Source: Micropterus salmoides
Taxonomy: Eukaryota > Chordata > Actinopteri > Centrarchiformes > Centrarchidae
Direction: 5' to 3'
Length of the DNA: 64,000 nt
Assembly (NCBI RefSeq): GCF_014851395.1
Contig: NW_024041262.1
Coordinates: 11,553,252 to 11,617,251, forward strand
Made by a program: the position numbers and the translations under genes. Of this stretch, positions 1 through 13,170 are shown one piece after another (within the stretch, counting starts at the first letter, position 1; each line of letters begins with the position of its first letter). Below the pieces are notes generated by a model. The model worked only from the letters and a program-made list of their open reading frames with translations, was not told where the DNA came from and did not search any database.

Positions 1-606
1 ACCCACTAAAAAAGTTTTAATTACATATTATATTATAAACAGTCATACTCAAAATTGGGTTACACTATCTATAACTAAAGTTCAAAGCTGAATATGTAGC
101 TTTTGTAAAATGAGGTTGGTGACAATATTTGACACCTCGATCAGTGTCAACGCGTCGGATGGGGAAAGTTTCCAGCTACTGAGGAGACTTAATATTTAAA
201 CTGGGAAACCCCATTGAAACCGTTAAAACCCCTACATTACGAGACAAGAAATGTATGTAAACCCGCAAGACGTGCCAACGTATCTTGTTAAAAAGACACA
301 TAACGACACAGACACGCTAGCAGCAAAATCGTAACGTTATGTCATGTGGTGACTGTCGGAATCTAGCTAGCTTAGCGAGCTATGGCTAGCTAGCCACAAA
401 AAAACAAGTTAGCACTAAAGTATGAATTAACGCGGAGTTTAACAATAATGGATATCTAAATAAGCAAGCGGACAAACAGTCATGAGCCATCCCGACTTAA
501 CTGTGCAATAAATAAATATAAGCTACATAAATGGAAAATAAAATGGGAGTTAACCAACTAACGTTACGCTCCTAACTAATGATAGCTCGACTAGCTTAGC
601 ATTTAC
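1..606 (-). other. kctd5 intron 1 (partial)
   Basis: This stretch follows the splice donor of kctd5 exon 1 (GTAAAT at 606-601, minus strand) and is read as intron running off the left edge. I see no coding sequence. It holds tandem GCTAGC/AGCTAG-type words around 362-395. Confidence 0.7.
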
Positions 607-828
607 CTTGTCGGAGTCGAGCTCGGGGTCAGCTTGGCTCAGCCTATACAGAAATGATTTTGGATCTCGGCACAGCGTCTGTCTCGTTGTTAAAAAATAC
701 GTCCCGCCGACGTTTAATCGGATCCATTTCGATGACCCGACACCGGATGAGCTGTTTCTCTCCGCCGGAGAATGGGCCAGACATCTCCGGTGAACGGAGC
801 TACTCGGCTCGGAGCTGTTCTCTGCCAT
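607..828 (-). CDS. kctd5: KCTD5-type BTB adaptor, exon 1 only
   Basis: This is the first coding exon (74 codons) of a BTB/POZ-domain protein of the KCTD2/5/17 group, whose members assemble as pentamers and act as substrate adaptors for Cullin-3 ubiquitin ligases. The exon begins at an ATG with a good context (GGGATGG). It codes for a Ser-rich head followed by the start of the BTB fold, with the hallmark RLNVGGTYFLTTRQTL and the segment DPKSFLYRL. It ends at codon DSDK with donor GTAAAT, where human KCTD5 exon 1 also ends. The rest of the gene lies to the left of the window. KCTD5 is preferred over KCTD2 or KCTD17 because PDPK1 is its neighbour in mammals, but the exon alone does not separate the paralogues. 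Confidence 0.85.
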
Positions 829-3405
829 CCCTCTCCTCCGCCCTCGGCTCGGCTCTGTCTGCGCTGCTGACAGGAAATATCTAAGCTGTAGCCACTGACT
901 TGGGAGTCCACGATTCATGCAAAGCAGGCTGCCAGCGCCTCAGCCACTCCTACCTCCCACAGCACTGACACTTGCATAAATTATTCCAGAGAAAAAGAGG
1001 TCCTCCCCAGCTTCATTAACAGACGCTTCAATAGTAGAGCAATGATTTCTTGATACTGAGAGCTTGGAAATGTCAGTGTATAAAAATGAGCATGGGTGAC
1101 AAACACCCATTCATATTTTTGTGTACGGTACTTCATAATTTAACCCTAAGTATTCACAACACGCCAGCTTTATGTTTTTTACCGGTGAAGTTTGCATTAA
1201 AGTAATTTCCACAACACAAAAACAATGATAATGGGCTGGTACTTTATTTACATGCTGCAAAATGTGAGATGCCATTGCCACTGAATGCTGCTGCTTTCAC
1301 TGTCATGACTGTAGTTGTTAACAGAAGACAGGACACATGACTTTATTTGTATGCCTAAATCCCTACATGCTTTAATTACTGGACTACCAAGCATTAAGTG
1401 GAAAATTCATCATTCAACATCTACTGACCTAGCGCACAAATAATCAGAGAAAGAATGAACAGATTCATTAAATTATCAGAATATGATTAAATCACTGAGC
1501 AAATAGAAAATGTATGATATAGTAAGAAAAAAGCTGTAAAATATTATAGTTTACAATAATTATTCACATTCAAAGGCTTTACATCTCAATACATACACAA
1601 CATGGCCCCTGAACATGACTTCAATCCAAATATGATTCATATATTAGAATTTAAATAACACAGAATGAACTAGAGGCTAAACAATAGCCATCAAATAACC
1701 TTATACAAGAATAAAAATACAAAAACTGTATCCTAATATCATTGCATTACTTGCTTCAGGTTTTAATAATACATCATCTGTACATCACAGTTCTAGTCAG
1801 TTACAAGCCAGGTAGAGTAATCCATACACAATGTAACCGACTGCCATCGACTTGATTCAAACAATTTTTCTAACTAGAGGAAACAGTGCCTCCTCAACTT
1901 TATAGACAGATACAGCAATTTCATCGGTTATTTGGATCAGATAGATATCCTTTAACTGACATCCACCCACATCGAGCCCCGGGCCCCAGGGCCAGAGGGT
2001 CCTATTCACCTATACTCAGTCACACACTGCACACACACAGACTCAGCTGAAGGAAGAGGACCTTTGGAAAGGACCTTAAGGTAATATGTCAAAAATTAAA
2101 AGCATTATGATAATACATATTGCTAAAACAAGAGCACAAGTTAAATCAATCGCTTTAATTTCTATTGGGCCAAACATCAGAATGAAGGAAAAAACAGATG
2201 GGCCAATGAGCCCGATGAGGCAGTTCTGCCATCTTGTCCGGGGACAATAGCTTTACTGTGATTGCTTCCGAGAATGATAGTATGTGTATGCATCTCTGTT
2301 GATGAAGGTTTTCTGTTCAGCATGGGGTGGTCAGCACATAAGATTTTGTTTTCAATAGGACATACTGAATCCCACCGAAAAGGAAATCGAAGAATTCACA
2401 CCACAAAGAAATAGCCAGTGAATGGTACAGAACAGCCAAATCATCCAATAATATTCGCTATGGTTGCCAATGCAGTCAAAAATACCCACCTTTAAACTTG
2501 AATAAACTATATCTCCAGTGCCCTAGGAGAGAGAAGCGGACAAGGCTGAGCTACAAAACTGGCCATGCAGGAAAGATAAGCAAGTTATGATTAGGAAGTA
2601 CAAGCTAGTGGCATGTTTCCCACCCCGTTAGCAATACATCCCCAGTAACGGCAATGGAAGGCTCACACTTATACAGAGACTGATTCAGACCCATGTCTCA
2701 CTGCAGACCAGCACTCCGCTTTGTTACATCAAGACCTTAACTGGACTGCAATAAGCAAGTACCAAGAGATTTAAAAGAAACAACTCAAATACCATGGGAA
2801 CATTTGGGCTCTGACAAAAATATATATAGGATTTCAGTTTGGTAAACGTGTGAGACTGAATCAGCTTACAGTATCTGTTACAACTATGGAGTATATGCGT
2901 TAGAAGTGGAGCCTGACTACAGCTTGCACGCACAATGTAGGATTAGGATATGGTTTACTTAAGATATCAGGATAGGCTCTGGTTCACAAAAGCTAGATTT
3001 TGTGTTATGGTATCATTGAAGCAGGAAACCAGTCCTTGCATTTGAGATAGTCCTAGCAGTACCCAAGCTTGTGTCACTCTACAGGACAAGCTTGCCCTTC
3101 TCTCCCCCACCTGCAGAATGTACAAGAAGCTGATGTGCATGGTGCCATCATCATCATCATCATCATCCATACAATGAAAAATGCAATAGAAGCCTCACAG
3201 AGCACAAAGAACAAGCAAAGCAACCCTGAATCCAAAGTTGTATTTTTCCCCATCGTTCTACTCAGGAAAACAAACAAGGTCTAGATGCCAGCGTCTCTAA
3301 GAGTTTGTTTACATTGCGGTGATGAAGGGCACTAAAGAGGGTGTTACTCTGCTCAGTGATTGGCCTCAGAGCTAAAGAGGAGTGGCCAAGGGAGGAACTG
3401 TGCTC
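829..3405. other. kctd5 upstream region and pdpk1 3' UTR
   Basis: The left part is the 5' flank of kctd5. The part next to 3405 should be the 3' UTR of pdpk1 on the minus strand. An ATC trinucleotide microsatellite lies at about 3146-3168. No coding exon is recognisable; the short open frames here lack splice signals and family resemblance. I could not fix the pdpk1 polyadenylation site. Confidence 0.5.
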
Positions 3406-6400
3406 CTATAGGCCGGGGTTTTGGTGCCTTTGATAGATCTTTCTCCACACTTCTTGGATCTTCTTGCACCATCTGTCAGCATTTCCGCTGGGGTCCATCA
3501 AATAGTATGTTCGGTTAGGCTGCAAGCATATAAGAAAATTATAATATATTAAAAGAGGAAAAAAACACATTTGAGAAGAGATTCTAAACAGTGGGCACGT
3601 ATCAACATGCTGTTGCTGGAGGAAAATATGCTGGACAGACATCAGAAGTAAGTAAACAGTCATGTACCGTGTGAACAAAGAAGGTTTTGAAGTTCTTGGC
3701 CTCAGGGCGTAGCTCTAGGGACCAAGGAATCTCCCCTTTCAGGACCTTGTTGACAGGATCCACGTAGTACAGGTGTGGTCCTTCAGTGAGAAGCAGCTGT
3801 CTCCGTCGAGCAAACAAACCCTGCAATGGAATTGAACACGTCTCAGGACAGTAGTTCACCAACAGAGGGGGCTATAAAGCCAATGACACCATAGCAGGGA
3901 ATTTCCCTTTACTTCCAATATGCTAGGACATAGGAAAATGACTTAATTCATACCGAGACAACTTTAACTAGAAAATCTGTTCACATTTTACCTTTAAACT
4001 ATTACAAAACACAGCTAGTATAGTCTACATTAAAAAGGACTCAATTCTTCTATATTTACAAATCAACAATACCATAAATATAAGACACACACACCTTTCG
4101 TTTATCCACTGGGCCCATTTTCAGAATCAGGTTATTCTCCACAAACTGGTGCCTGTGTAAATAAGCAACAGCAGATTACTGGCACCCCATCCCTTTCACT
4201 CAAAACAGAACTTTTTTCCCCTCAATAAATTTCTTCCTATTGACAGCCAAACGAATACTTCTATTTTAAAAAACTCTTTATAATTTAACTTTGTTTCATA
4301 TATCTAGGACAAGATTGACGTATCTATGAGCAAGATTTTGTTTCAATTATTAACAGGGTGACAAGGTTGAAAATGTCGAAGGGTTTACCAGGGGTTTCCA
4401 GTGGTCTGTTTGTCCAGCAATAGCAACTTTTCTTCTTCAGTGAACTGCAGGTCCAGCTCAAATGAGTTATTGTCCAGGTCGTGGATGTACTGCTCTATGT
4501 TGCTGCTGGACCTCTGCGGGGGCGTGGATTCATGTGGCGACAGAGAGTGTGATGAGCTAGACTGGGCCACCTGCATGTTGCTGAACTGGCTCAGGAGGTC
4601 ATCGTACTGAGTTTGGAAATGAGACAGGTGAGAAACGTTATAGTGACATCTGACTGCCTTTGTTCATGTTTTCAGGGAATCTATATCTTTCAATGAGGCA
4701 TTACACCTACATTTTCCCAAGATGAATAAGCAAAAAATGGACTAATAAAAACAATTTTTAAAAAGAGAAACTTGGACTGTAATAAAATATCTTACGTTTC
4801 CATAGCAGTCCTCATCATCCTCAGACATGGCTGGCAGGTAGGGGGTGAGCTTGGGGGGTGTCTGTACATGTAGGTCACTCCAGGAGATGTTGTCAAAGAA
4901 GCTGTGCTGCTTCAAAGGGTCATACCCTCCCATCTCTTCACACCCAATCCGTTTGGAAGGGTCCAGTGACTGAAGGTAAAAACCAGAAACAGATACGAGA
5001 TGTGTTTTCATTCAGTAGAAAAGCACTGCCCTGTAAATAACCGACACCAGCACGAGCAACTAATATACCACATGTATATCCCCACAATATTATTAACATT
5101 TAATTGTATATTTGAATCATGGTACTAGATAACCTACCAAAAGCTGTTTGACAAGATCCTTAGCTTTGGGGAAGAATTTCTCTGGGAATTCATACTCCAG
5201 CTTTATTATCTTCTGGAATATTAAGTACTCATTTCTACAATATATGAAACACAAGAGGAAAAGAACAAAACAGACAATTAGGGAAGTGTTCCACAAGTGA
5301 AATGCTTGCCAGATTAATATCACTGGGGCTAGGTTATTCTCACACATAGCATTTGTTGCACTTGAAATTACCCTAAATAGTCAACTGTAAAAATGCAATA
5401 CAACATGGTCAACCATTATTAAAGCATGAATTAATGGAGGATTAACCGAGCTGTGACATCCCCCTTAGCACTTACCCAGCTCTGAACGGTGGTAAACCAG
5501 CCACCAGCTGATAGATAATACATCCCAAGGCCCAGAGGTCAGAGCTGAGGAAAAAAAGAAGACCAAGAAATAAACTTACAGATGTGGTGACACTCTTATC
5601 TGACAAACAATAAATAGTAAGTGTATCAGTTTCTTGACGACCAAATTGCATTACCTCTTGCAGGCTGATTTCTCTGTTAGCAGCTCTGGAGACACATACT
5701 GTGCTGTCCCAACAAAGGAGTTTGCTCTCGCTGCCAAACAATGCAAATAAAGGGTATAAGTAGAGACACGAAACCTTAATGCTGTTCACAGAAATAAAAG
5801 GCTTCAATGACGTCACACTTTTTATACTTGCTGAGAAGTACAAGTAAAATCATGACTGTGGCTATACCTTGTTTACTGTCTGACGATAACTGTTTTGCTG
5901 TCCCAAAATCTGTTATCTGGATGTGCATCTCTTCACTCAGAAGAATATTCTCTGGTTTCAGATCTCTGAAATAAAGAAACAACTTGTAACTGCTGGGGTT
6001 AAACAAACACCTAACAGGTTTAGAAAATGATATAAGCTAATAGAATAAAAGACAAAAATATCATTATGAATAAAACAAGTCTTACCTGTGTATTATCCCC
6101 TTATTGTGTAAGTATTCTAGAGCACAAACTATTTCAGCTGAGTAGAATCTAGTACAGGTCTCATCAAATGAACCAATTTTGCGAATGTATTTCAGTAGCT
6201 CTCCATTCTTAGCGTAGCTAAGACCAAAATCTACAAAAAGAAACCAGTTAAGGAACAATGTGATTACTAGAAATCAATTGCTAATACACAAAAATAAACA
6301 CCAATGGTAAGTTATTAATATATAACATGCCCTGACAAATTGAATTTGTCAAAGGATACACAACTTCTCATCGTCTTGAAATGTGAAGAAGAGCTTGACG

Positions 6401-8974
6401 AAGAATGGGTGATCTAGATTTGACATCAAATCCCTTTCTCTTTTCACGTACTGGGCTTTGTTCTCCTTCATAATATGGCGCTTCTCTAGAATCTTAACTG
6501 AAGGAGAGAAAAGAACATTTCAGGATATAATAGTAAAAATGCACTCAGCAACTTTTCCATCTTAATAATAACGTGTAATTCACCAATATCTTGTGCATTA
6601 TTACTTACTTGCATATTCTTTCCCTGTTACCTGCTCTCTTGCCAGGACAACCTTTGGATATAAGAACAGAAAAAAACATAACATGGCATCTTGCTTTCTT
6701 GTCAGACTTGGGAGAAAATCTAGTAGCTCTTAGGGCCTGTTTTGTCACTTCACCTCAAATGAGCTGAGGATGACTCATCCAGGTACATTAATCAAAAGAA
6801 TGCTAGCATGTAGCAACATCTACCCTGGTAAAATTTAAAAGCTAAGTGGAATGCTAGTTACATACCGTCGAGAAGGAACCCTCTCCCAGTATCTTGCCAA
6901 ATCTGAAGTCCTCTGGCTTCTTCTTGCGTGGCTGGGGGGCCTGGACAGCAGACTGTGTGCGGAGGTCTGAGCCCTGACCGCTTGCAGACGCTCCTACAGC
7001 ACGGGCCTCTGAGGCTGAGCCCTCCATGCTGGGACAATGGCTACTGCTTGCGCCTGGGATAGCAAGTGGCGAGCAGGAGTCAGGGTGGTTTCTTACCATT
7101 GATGGATGTGAGCAGGAACAGATGACAACGCTGGGCTGAATGGGCACAACATCATACTGGAACAGGAGAGGGAACATTGAAAATAGCAGTCAGCAGAGTG
7201 ATGCAGGTGTAGAAATAGCATCTTTAAAAAATGTCCACATGTAGTTTTAAATTGAGAAGTGTTTCCAGTATCAATTTGTGCAAAGAATATCTGTTTATAG
7301 AAAAGGTCATATTTTGCTGTTCAGCACAGATATTTTAGGTACTCTGGCCATCATTCCATTAGCAAACAGATTTAGCAGTTGCTTAGTTATAGTGTATCAT
7401 AACTCAGATTTCCCTTAAATACGAGGACACGATACTGATCGGCAATAAAACGCAAAACATATTGCCCGGCCCAGGTTATTACACGTTGTTGCATATTGGT
7501 TGTATAATGAAGACAATATTACGTACTACAAAATGAGCAATCACCCAATCTATTCCAGAAAATGTGTAAACAAGACTAGACTAGATGAAGCTTACATGTT
7601 CTGGATCATATAAAGTAGCCCCACTTTCCCAAGACGCTGACATAAATTTACTGCAGTTGGTAGGGTATCATAACTTAAATTTACAATTTAAAGTAGGACC
7701 ACTTTGGGAGCAAAGTCTAAAATTGATAAGGACATGCAGCAATTATTGAAGAAGGTGCTTCTGAGCCTAGTGGTCCCACCCTTCAGAGTTAAAGTTGTAA
7801 AAACTATGTCAAAGTTACTTCTTTCATGTGACAGCTGTTCTTACCAAAACAACTGCACTGGACTCATAACATTTGTATGTGTATGTGTCACCACTAAATG
7901 ATCAGAGATACCAGACAGCGACAGCTTGTGCTTTTCAACAAACTGTTTGATGCTTGTAGCAAAGTTAGTTATTTTAAACTTGCTGAACTACTGTAACACT
8001 CGCTGCTGATGCTGTCCAGCTTTCAACTCAGTTAACGTTAGTTAGTTCAGTTGGCCTAGCTTCTTCTCATTCAAAACCAAGGTGTGGCCATTTAGTTGAC
8101 TTATCCGGACTTGCCTGTATGGTTGCCAATTGGTCATATAACTATCTACTGACCCATTACTATTGATTAACCATGTACAGGTTGATAGAAAACACCAGCT
8201 AACGTTAACCTAACCCTAACAGGCCTGTGCAAACTTTCTTTGCTAACTAACGCCTGCTAGCTTGCTAACGTTAGCTCCGGCTGCCTTGTCAAATAATGCC
8301 GGCCATCACTGACAGCGAGTTATAAACTTAACGCTAACAGCCAGTCAATTAGCTAACGTTAGCACGGCAGGTAACAGATAAGTAACTTCAAAACCGTGTG
8401 CTAATTTCACGCATCCTTACTCGGCTATGTTCAAAGTTAGTGTGCCGACATTACTATCGAAATTTGAAAGTTGATGGGTTGACAGTCGAACTACACAACG
8501 CTAACCTTAACAAGCTATCTTCTACCAAAGGTGCAACGCAATAAAGCTAACGTTAGCTTGTTAGCAGGCAGGAGCATCGTTAGAAAGCGCGAACATGTTT
8601 AGCTAACGTCAGCCAACAGATAACGCTATTGGCCAAGGGGAAATGGTCATACATACTGTAAAACTAATACCAAGCACTGGCAAATGCTACCTCAGTACCG
8701 AATTATTCGACGGACCTTAATCACGGGTCCAACCAAGTGTTACAAGCCCGGTTAACGTAGCTAACATTAGGTGTTGCGTTAGCCAACATTAGCGAGCTAA
8801 CATTGCTAGTGAGTCGTAACGATCTTTTGCGGCTAGCACCGCTCTTCACAAGAAGGCCCAACCTAACTAGTTGTTGTCGAACAGCCGCCACACTGTACGT
8901 TTTGAGCACCGGCTTCGAGCTGTAATTCGCATTAAAGTTGTAACACTTACCAGCTGACTTGTAGCTCTTGCCAT
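3406..8974 (-). CDS. pdpk1: 3-phosphoinositide-dependent protein kinase 1
   Basis: PDK1 is the master AGC kinase that phosphorylates the activation loop of AKT, S6K and SGK at membranes rich in PIP3. The 14 coding exons keep phase throughout and give 565 residues (human 556): 8951-8974, 6866-7156, 6609-6651, 6360-6497, 6086-6230, 5868-5965, 5655-5730, 5476-5544, 5138-5234, 4796-4969, 4389-4606, 4095-4152, 3668-3820, 3406-3519. Exon 1 codes only MARATSQL, as in mammals. The kinase domain covers about residues 92-352, with glycine loop GEGSFS, catalytic Lys121 (EYAIK), HRD 213-215, DFG 233-235 and the autophosphorylated activation-loop serine at 251 (ARANSFVG). The C-terminal PH domain is at about 455-560 (GLFARRRQLLLTEGPHLYYV). 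All key residues are intact. Confidence 0.97.
8041..8800. repeat. cluster of GCTAACGTTAGC palindromes at the pdpk1 5' end
   Basis: Three perfect copies of the 12-bp palindrome GCTAACGTTAGC lie at 8264-8275, 8352-8363 and 8546-8557, surrounded by near copies (GCTAACGTTAAC, GTTAACGTTAGT, GCTAACGTCAGC, GCTAACATTAG). They sit in pdpk1 intron 1 close to the promoter. The cluster is directly visible; its cause and function are unknown. Confidence 0.75.
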
Positions 8975-9650
8975 GAGAGTTTTCCGCGAGTATTTATTTG
9001 GAATAAAATAATTAGAGAAGCTACAGTAATGGCCGCCTCTGCGCCTTCATTTTCGAGCTGTGACGTCGTTCCACAACAATGTTACCGCAGGACAGCAGAG
9101 GAGAGTCCCGCTGTGTCCGCCCCCCTCGCCACATTTACAACCTACTGAACTTCATCTTGCTGATCAGGGACTGACGGCAGCAGTTCTTGATATAATAACG
9201 CAATAAACTTACCCTTCAAACTGTCTTTACGCCAGTCTGTTATAGATCGACTAATAATTCATTACTCCGATGATTATCTACAAGTCTTTTACACACACAT
9301 TTAACAAAAAGTTTTGTGTACATGCAGTCTGAATTCACACAGCACACAAGTTTGCGTTTACTGATCACCTCTTTATATATGTAAGCATGTGTATCCAACC
9401 CGAAACTGTGAAAACTCCTGTATCCCAACATACACCTCAAATTAAATTAAGGTTGCACATATTCTTTTATTCGTTCTGTTTACATAAAAAAAACATACAA
9501 TGTTTTGTATAATTTTCTTATTTTTTTAGATACATATACAAAACCGGATATTCCCAGAATAGCCTTCAGTTTATGCATCATCAGTCATCAGCGTTGAAAA
9601 ATATATGCCAGTCCTTGTAGTAAAATAATCCATGGCTGAAATATTTTAAT
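8975..9650. promoter_or_regulatory. pdpk1 promoter/5' UTR and tsr3 3' UTR
   Basis: The segment just right of 8974 is the 5' UTR and promoter of pdpk1. It is locally GC-richer, with a GGCCGCC element near 9032, and has no obvious TATA box. The right half is the tsr3 3' UTR; a minus-strand AATAAA at 9481-9476 is a plausible polyadenylation signal about 170 nt after the tsr3 stop. No gene is seen. Confidence 0.5.
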
Positions 9651-12600
9651 TTATTGGGATGACTTTGGTTCAGTCTCTGCCTCTTCCTCGTGATGATGTG
9701 AAACTGTTCTTGACTCATTGTTGCTTTCTGTTTTTACATCTTCTGCTTTATCTTCGTTTTCTTCTGCTTCTTCGTTTTTTTCTGCTTCTTCTTCATCATC
9801 CTCATCATCCACATTTTCGTCATCCTCTGAAGCGTCCGTATCCTCACTAGAATCATTATTTTCTGGTGCACTACATACAGAAATGACAGTTTGGGGAACC
9901 ATACCAATGGAAAACAAACTATGAATGCAACATGCTTTTAAGAATATTTGGTATTTTCCCAGCAATATTGGCTTATTGGGTTAAGTGGGTAAACTTTATA
10001 TTATTGAAAATTTAAAAGTTGTATCAGGTGGCATATTACAAACTAAAGACTGCAGATTCTAAAGCAGTAACATTTTTGTATCAGTACTGATAATTCAATC
10101 AATCTTTATTTTTATAGCACTTTTCATACAAATACATGTAACACAAAGTGCTTCACGCTACAGAGTCATTTAAAAACAACAGTAATGTAATAGTACCACC
10201 CCATATAAAACCCATAAGCCCAACCCTCCAACCACAAATAAGCACCTGGGAAAAACAGAAGATCAAGCCCAAGCATCAATCCCCGCCACCCCCGAAACAC
10301 TAAAATCCCAGGACCCCAATAATTAAATTATCAACATATACATCAGTACAATATTTGCAAACAAATATCTGAGGGATTATCTCATTTTTATATAAGAATA
10401 TTAGAAATGAAATGCCCTCATGAGTAATATTAAATGCTTACCACTGACGTCTGTTGAGATTCCTACATTCTACTCCTGAGTTAACATCAAATGGATCTGT
10501 GAACGAGATGGATGAATGGCTTTCGTTAATTAGAAAATTGCTTTAACCACAGAGATCATAACTCAGCAACAAAATGCATCCTTCTCTGTTATAGGGACAC
10601 TTTTCCAGAGATGCTGGAAACAATTAGCCTGGCTCCAGACTTCTGATTCACTGCCCACATCTACAATTTGCTTAACAATTCAAATAGAATCAAATTAAAT
10701 CAAAACCAAAAGAACATAGTAAAGCAAAATGGCATTTACGTTTGATTATTGATTATTAGTCTAGGAAACAATGCAAGGAATGTTCACATCAGTGTTTAAA
10801 ATTAGATAACAGAACACTGAACTCTATTCATAAAATCATATTTGTAATTCATGAAGCTTAAAAGCCTTAAGAACAATAATTTATGATTTTCAAATCCCAA
10901 CAGTCCAGTCCAGAGACCAGTGTTACCCCAATAATAATTTAGCAGTGGTGAGTCAGAGTGTTGGAGCAACTATGAAACACAATAAAATGATTATATTTTA
11001 GCTTTAATAATAAAGTTTAATACATTTTAACTATTTTAGGGCTACATGAAGCCAAACCAAGACTAAAATAAGGACAGATGTGGGATTAAAACCCAGATTA
11101 CCCCAACCAGCTCTGCTACACAATTATGTTAGAAAAAACACTAGATAAAACACCCAGTTTATTTCTCCCCCATTTTACCAAAGTCCTCCTCCTCCGGTTT
11201 AGACTTGAGAAAATCCTTTTCTACAGACAGCAGCTCTTCCTCTGACTGGCAAGCAGCATAGCGGTCCAGCAGAACTTTATTGAGATCCAGAAACACTGTC
11301 CCCCACTTGAATTTCCTCAACAAGAGCACTGCTAGTTCTTCGAAACCTGCAAAGAATCAGATACATGCATGTTGGAGTTTCACTGCTTTAACTTTATAAT
11401 AAGTAACTGAATAAAGAAGGCAGTCAGGAAGACAATACAGTACTGAAGCTAAAAAACCTCACCTACAATGCAGAATGTGGCAGCAAAAGCCTCAACACAA
11501 GATAACTTGCAGGGCTTGCCGTAGTTGACAGGGTTTGCAGCTACAAGGTACGGCAGCAACCTGGGATGAGTTCCAACCATCTTATTGAACGGAGTCTCCT
11601 CCAGTTTGGCCCAGGAACAATCGATCACTGCTAACCCACTTCGAGCCACAATCTCTCTGTGCATAAAGGTCCGGACAAAACGTTTTCTTAATCACAAACT
11701 ATTTCATTATTATTTGATCACACTGAGAGATGTTTTAAAGAAAGTCACAGGAAAGAAAACAATCATTAACATCAACATAATTTTGATAATCAATAAAATT
11801 ATAGATTAAATTATTAACTGATCAATCTAAAGAATAATCTCTGGATGAACTGTTACATGTGTGTTACATTTGTTTAGTGAATCATCACGTTACGTTTTAA
11901 TGATTCTTTGAAGGCTAGCTGCGATTTCAATAGGTGTGGTGTGGATGACCTAACTCTACACACCTGTCTGCTGGAGTCACATACTTTGTGCCCATCGGAC
12001 TCAGAATGAGTCCGTTAAATCTCTGATTGAGGCGCAGGTTTCGTACAAAGCCCTTGCGTACCAACTTTCTGCCGGTACAACGTTTGGGATCACAGTGACC
12101 TAGTTCCCACATGGCAAGTGGACAAGGCAGTTTCACCTGAGGGGCCTCAGCTCCCTCCTCTATGTGAAGGGTTGCTGAAAAACAAAAGAGTACAAAGTTT
12201 ACATTATTCTTACAGTTTCTTTAAGGACTTTCATTTTTAAAACTTTGCACTTTCTCCTCAATGACATCAATCTATAAGCAATTAATTACTATTTACTAAG
12301 TATATTACTATGGCATAAGTTAACAGAGGGCTTTCATATTTAATATCAGAACATCTGAAAAGAACATTAACAGCCAACATTATTTCAACCATTATATTAT
12401 AACCTTAAGAGTTTGATCCAGCAAGGCCTTATGGCCCTGTAAAAAAAACAGTAATGTCATGTAAATCCTGCTCTTCTACTTTAGATACCTGTGTACATTT
12501 GTCCTTTGCAGAATATTTGATTTAGCATTTTTGATAGAATTGTTTGTTAAATCTTGGCCTTGTAGCCCACATGTAAAATATGAGGCAGTTGAAAAATAGT

Positions 12601-12749
12601 TTAGTTTCAAATACTCATTGCATTTTACCTTCAAAAGCAGTGTGCATTTCTTCTGTAAAGGTCTCCAAGGATTTCCCCTTCATTTTATGCCTTTTGTCTT
12701 TGCCCTTGTTGTCGGGGCGCACAAACTTGCCCTGTTTCTTTCGTCCCAT
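9651..12749 (-). CDS. tsr3: 18S rRNA aminocarboxypropyltransferase TSR3
   Basis: TSR3 transfers the aminocarboxypropyl group of S-adenosylmethionine to a hypermodified pseudouridine of 18S rRNA, a late step in small-subunit maturation. The six coding exons are 12629-12749, 11964-12174, 11463-11656, 11179-11346, 10442-10496 and 9651-9870; phases join and give 322 residues (human about 312). Diagnostic segments are LPCPLAMWELGHCDPKRCTG, VIDCSWAKLEETPF, RLLPYLVAANPVNYG and SCVEAFAATFCIVG, which carry the SPOUT-like catalytic region. The N-terminus is a short Lys/Arg-rich stretch. The last exon codes for a very acidic Glu/Asp tail (about residues 255-315), more extended than I recall for mammals. 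The gene is head to head with gnptg. Confidence 0.95.
10090..10290. repeat. dispersed teleost repeat in tsr3 intron 5
   Basis: The sequence starts with CAATCAATCTTTATTTTTATAG and contains GCACTTTTCATAC and ACACAAAGTGCTTCAC. These words match, from memory, the 3' end of a very common teleost retroposon-type repeat. Family assignment is tentative and no search was possible. Confidence 0.4.
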
Positions 12750-13170
12750 GTTGCAACCAGTGGACAGCTACTTAGTTATGTTAGCTACAGTCAGATGACA
12801 GCTTGCATTAAAACTATCCAGCATTTGTTTGCGTGGTTTACTCTGACATAAGCTAGCTAACGTCCTAGTAGCTAGCTATCCCACTGGCAGCATGTCAGTT
12901 CACCTCGTATTTTATCTACGCGTTCACAACTTAAAATTTCAAAGCTATAATCACAATACAACTAGCCCTGAACTGCTTATGTAATTAATTAAACTACAGA
13001 ATGGCCTTGGCTACTTTCTATCGTGGAAAGCACGCCGTAGTCAAAGAAGCAAACAGCGCATGCTCACATCTTATTTTGATCAGGTGACCTGTCATCTGAC
13101 GAACTACCAACAAAGCAGGAAATGTAGCTGAAACATCCAGGAAGGCAGTTTAGTCGCTGAAAAATCAGCC
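12750..13170. promoter_or_regulatory. divergent tsr3/gnptg promoter
   Basis: Only 421 bp separate the tsr3 start codon (minus) from the gnptg start codon (plus), so both 5' UTRs and promoters must lie here. It has AGCTAGCTAACG-type words near 12850-12880 and no clear TATA box. The same head-to-head arrangement is known in mammals. Confidence 0.7.

Noticed and set aside
8205..8220. Telomere-like CCTAACCCTAAC
   Set aside because: Only about two units are present, within a CTAAC-rich region; too short to be an interstitial telomeric repeat.
9659..9924. Plus-strand Ser/Phe/Leu-rich open frames
   Set aside because: They are the complement of the acidic tsr3 tail; GAA/GAT-rich coding DNA gives open frames on the other strand.
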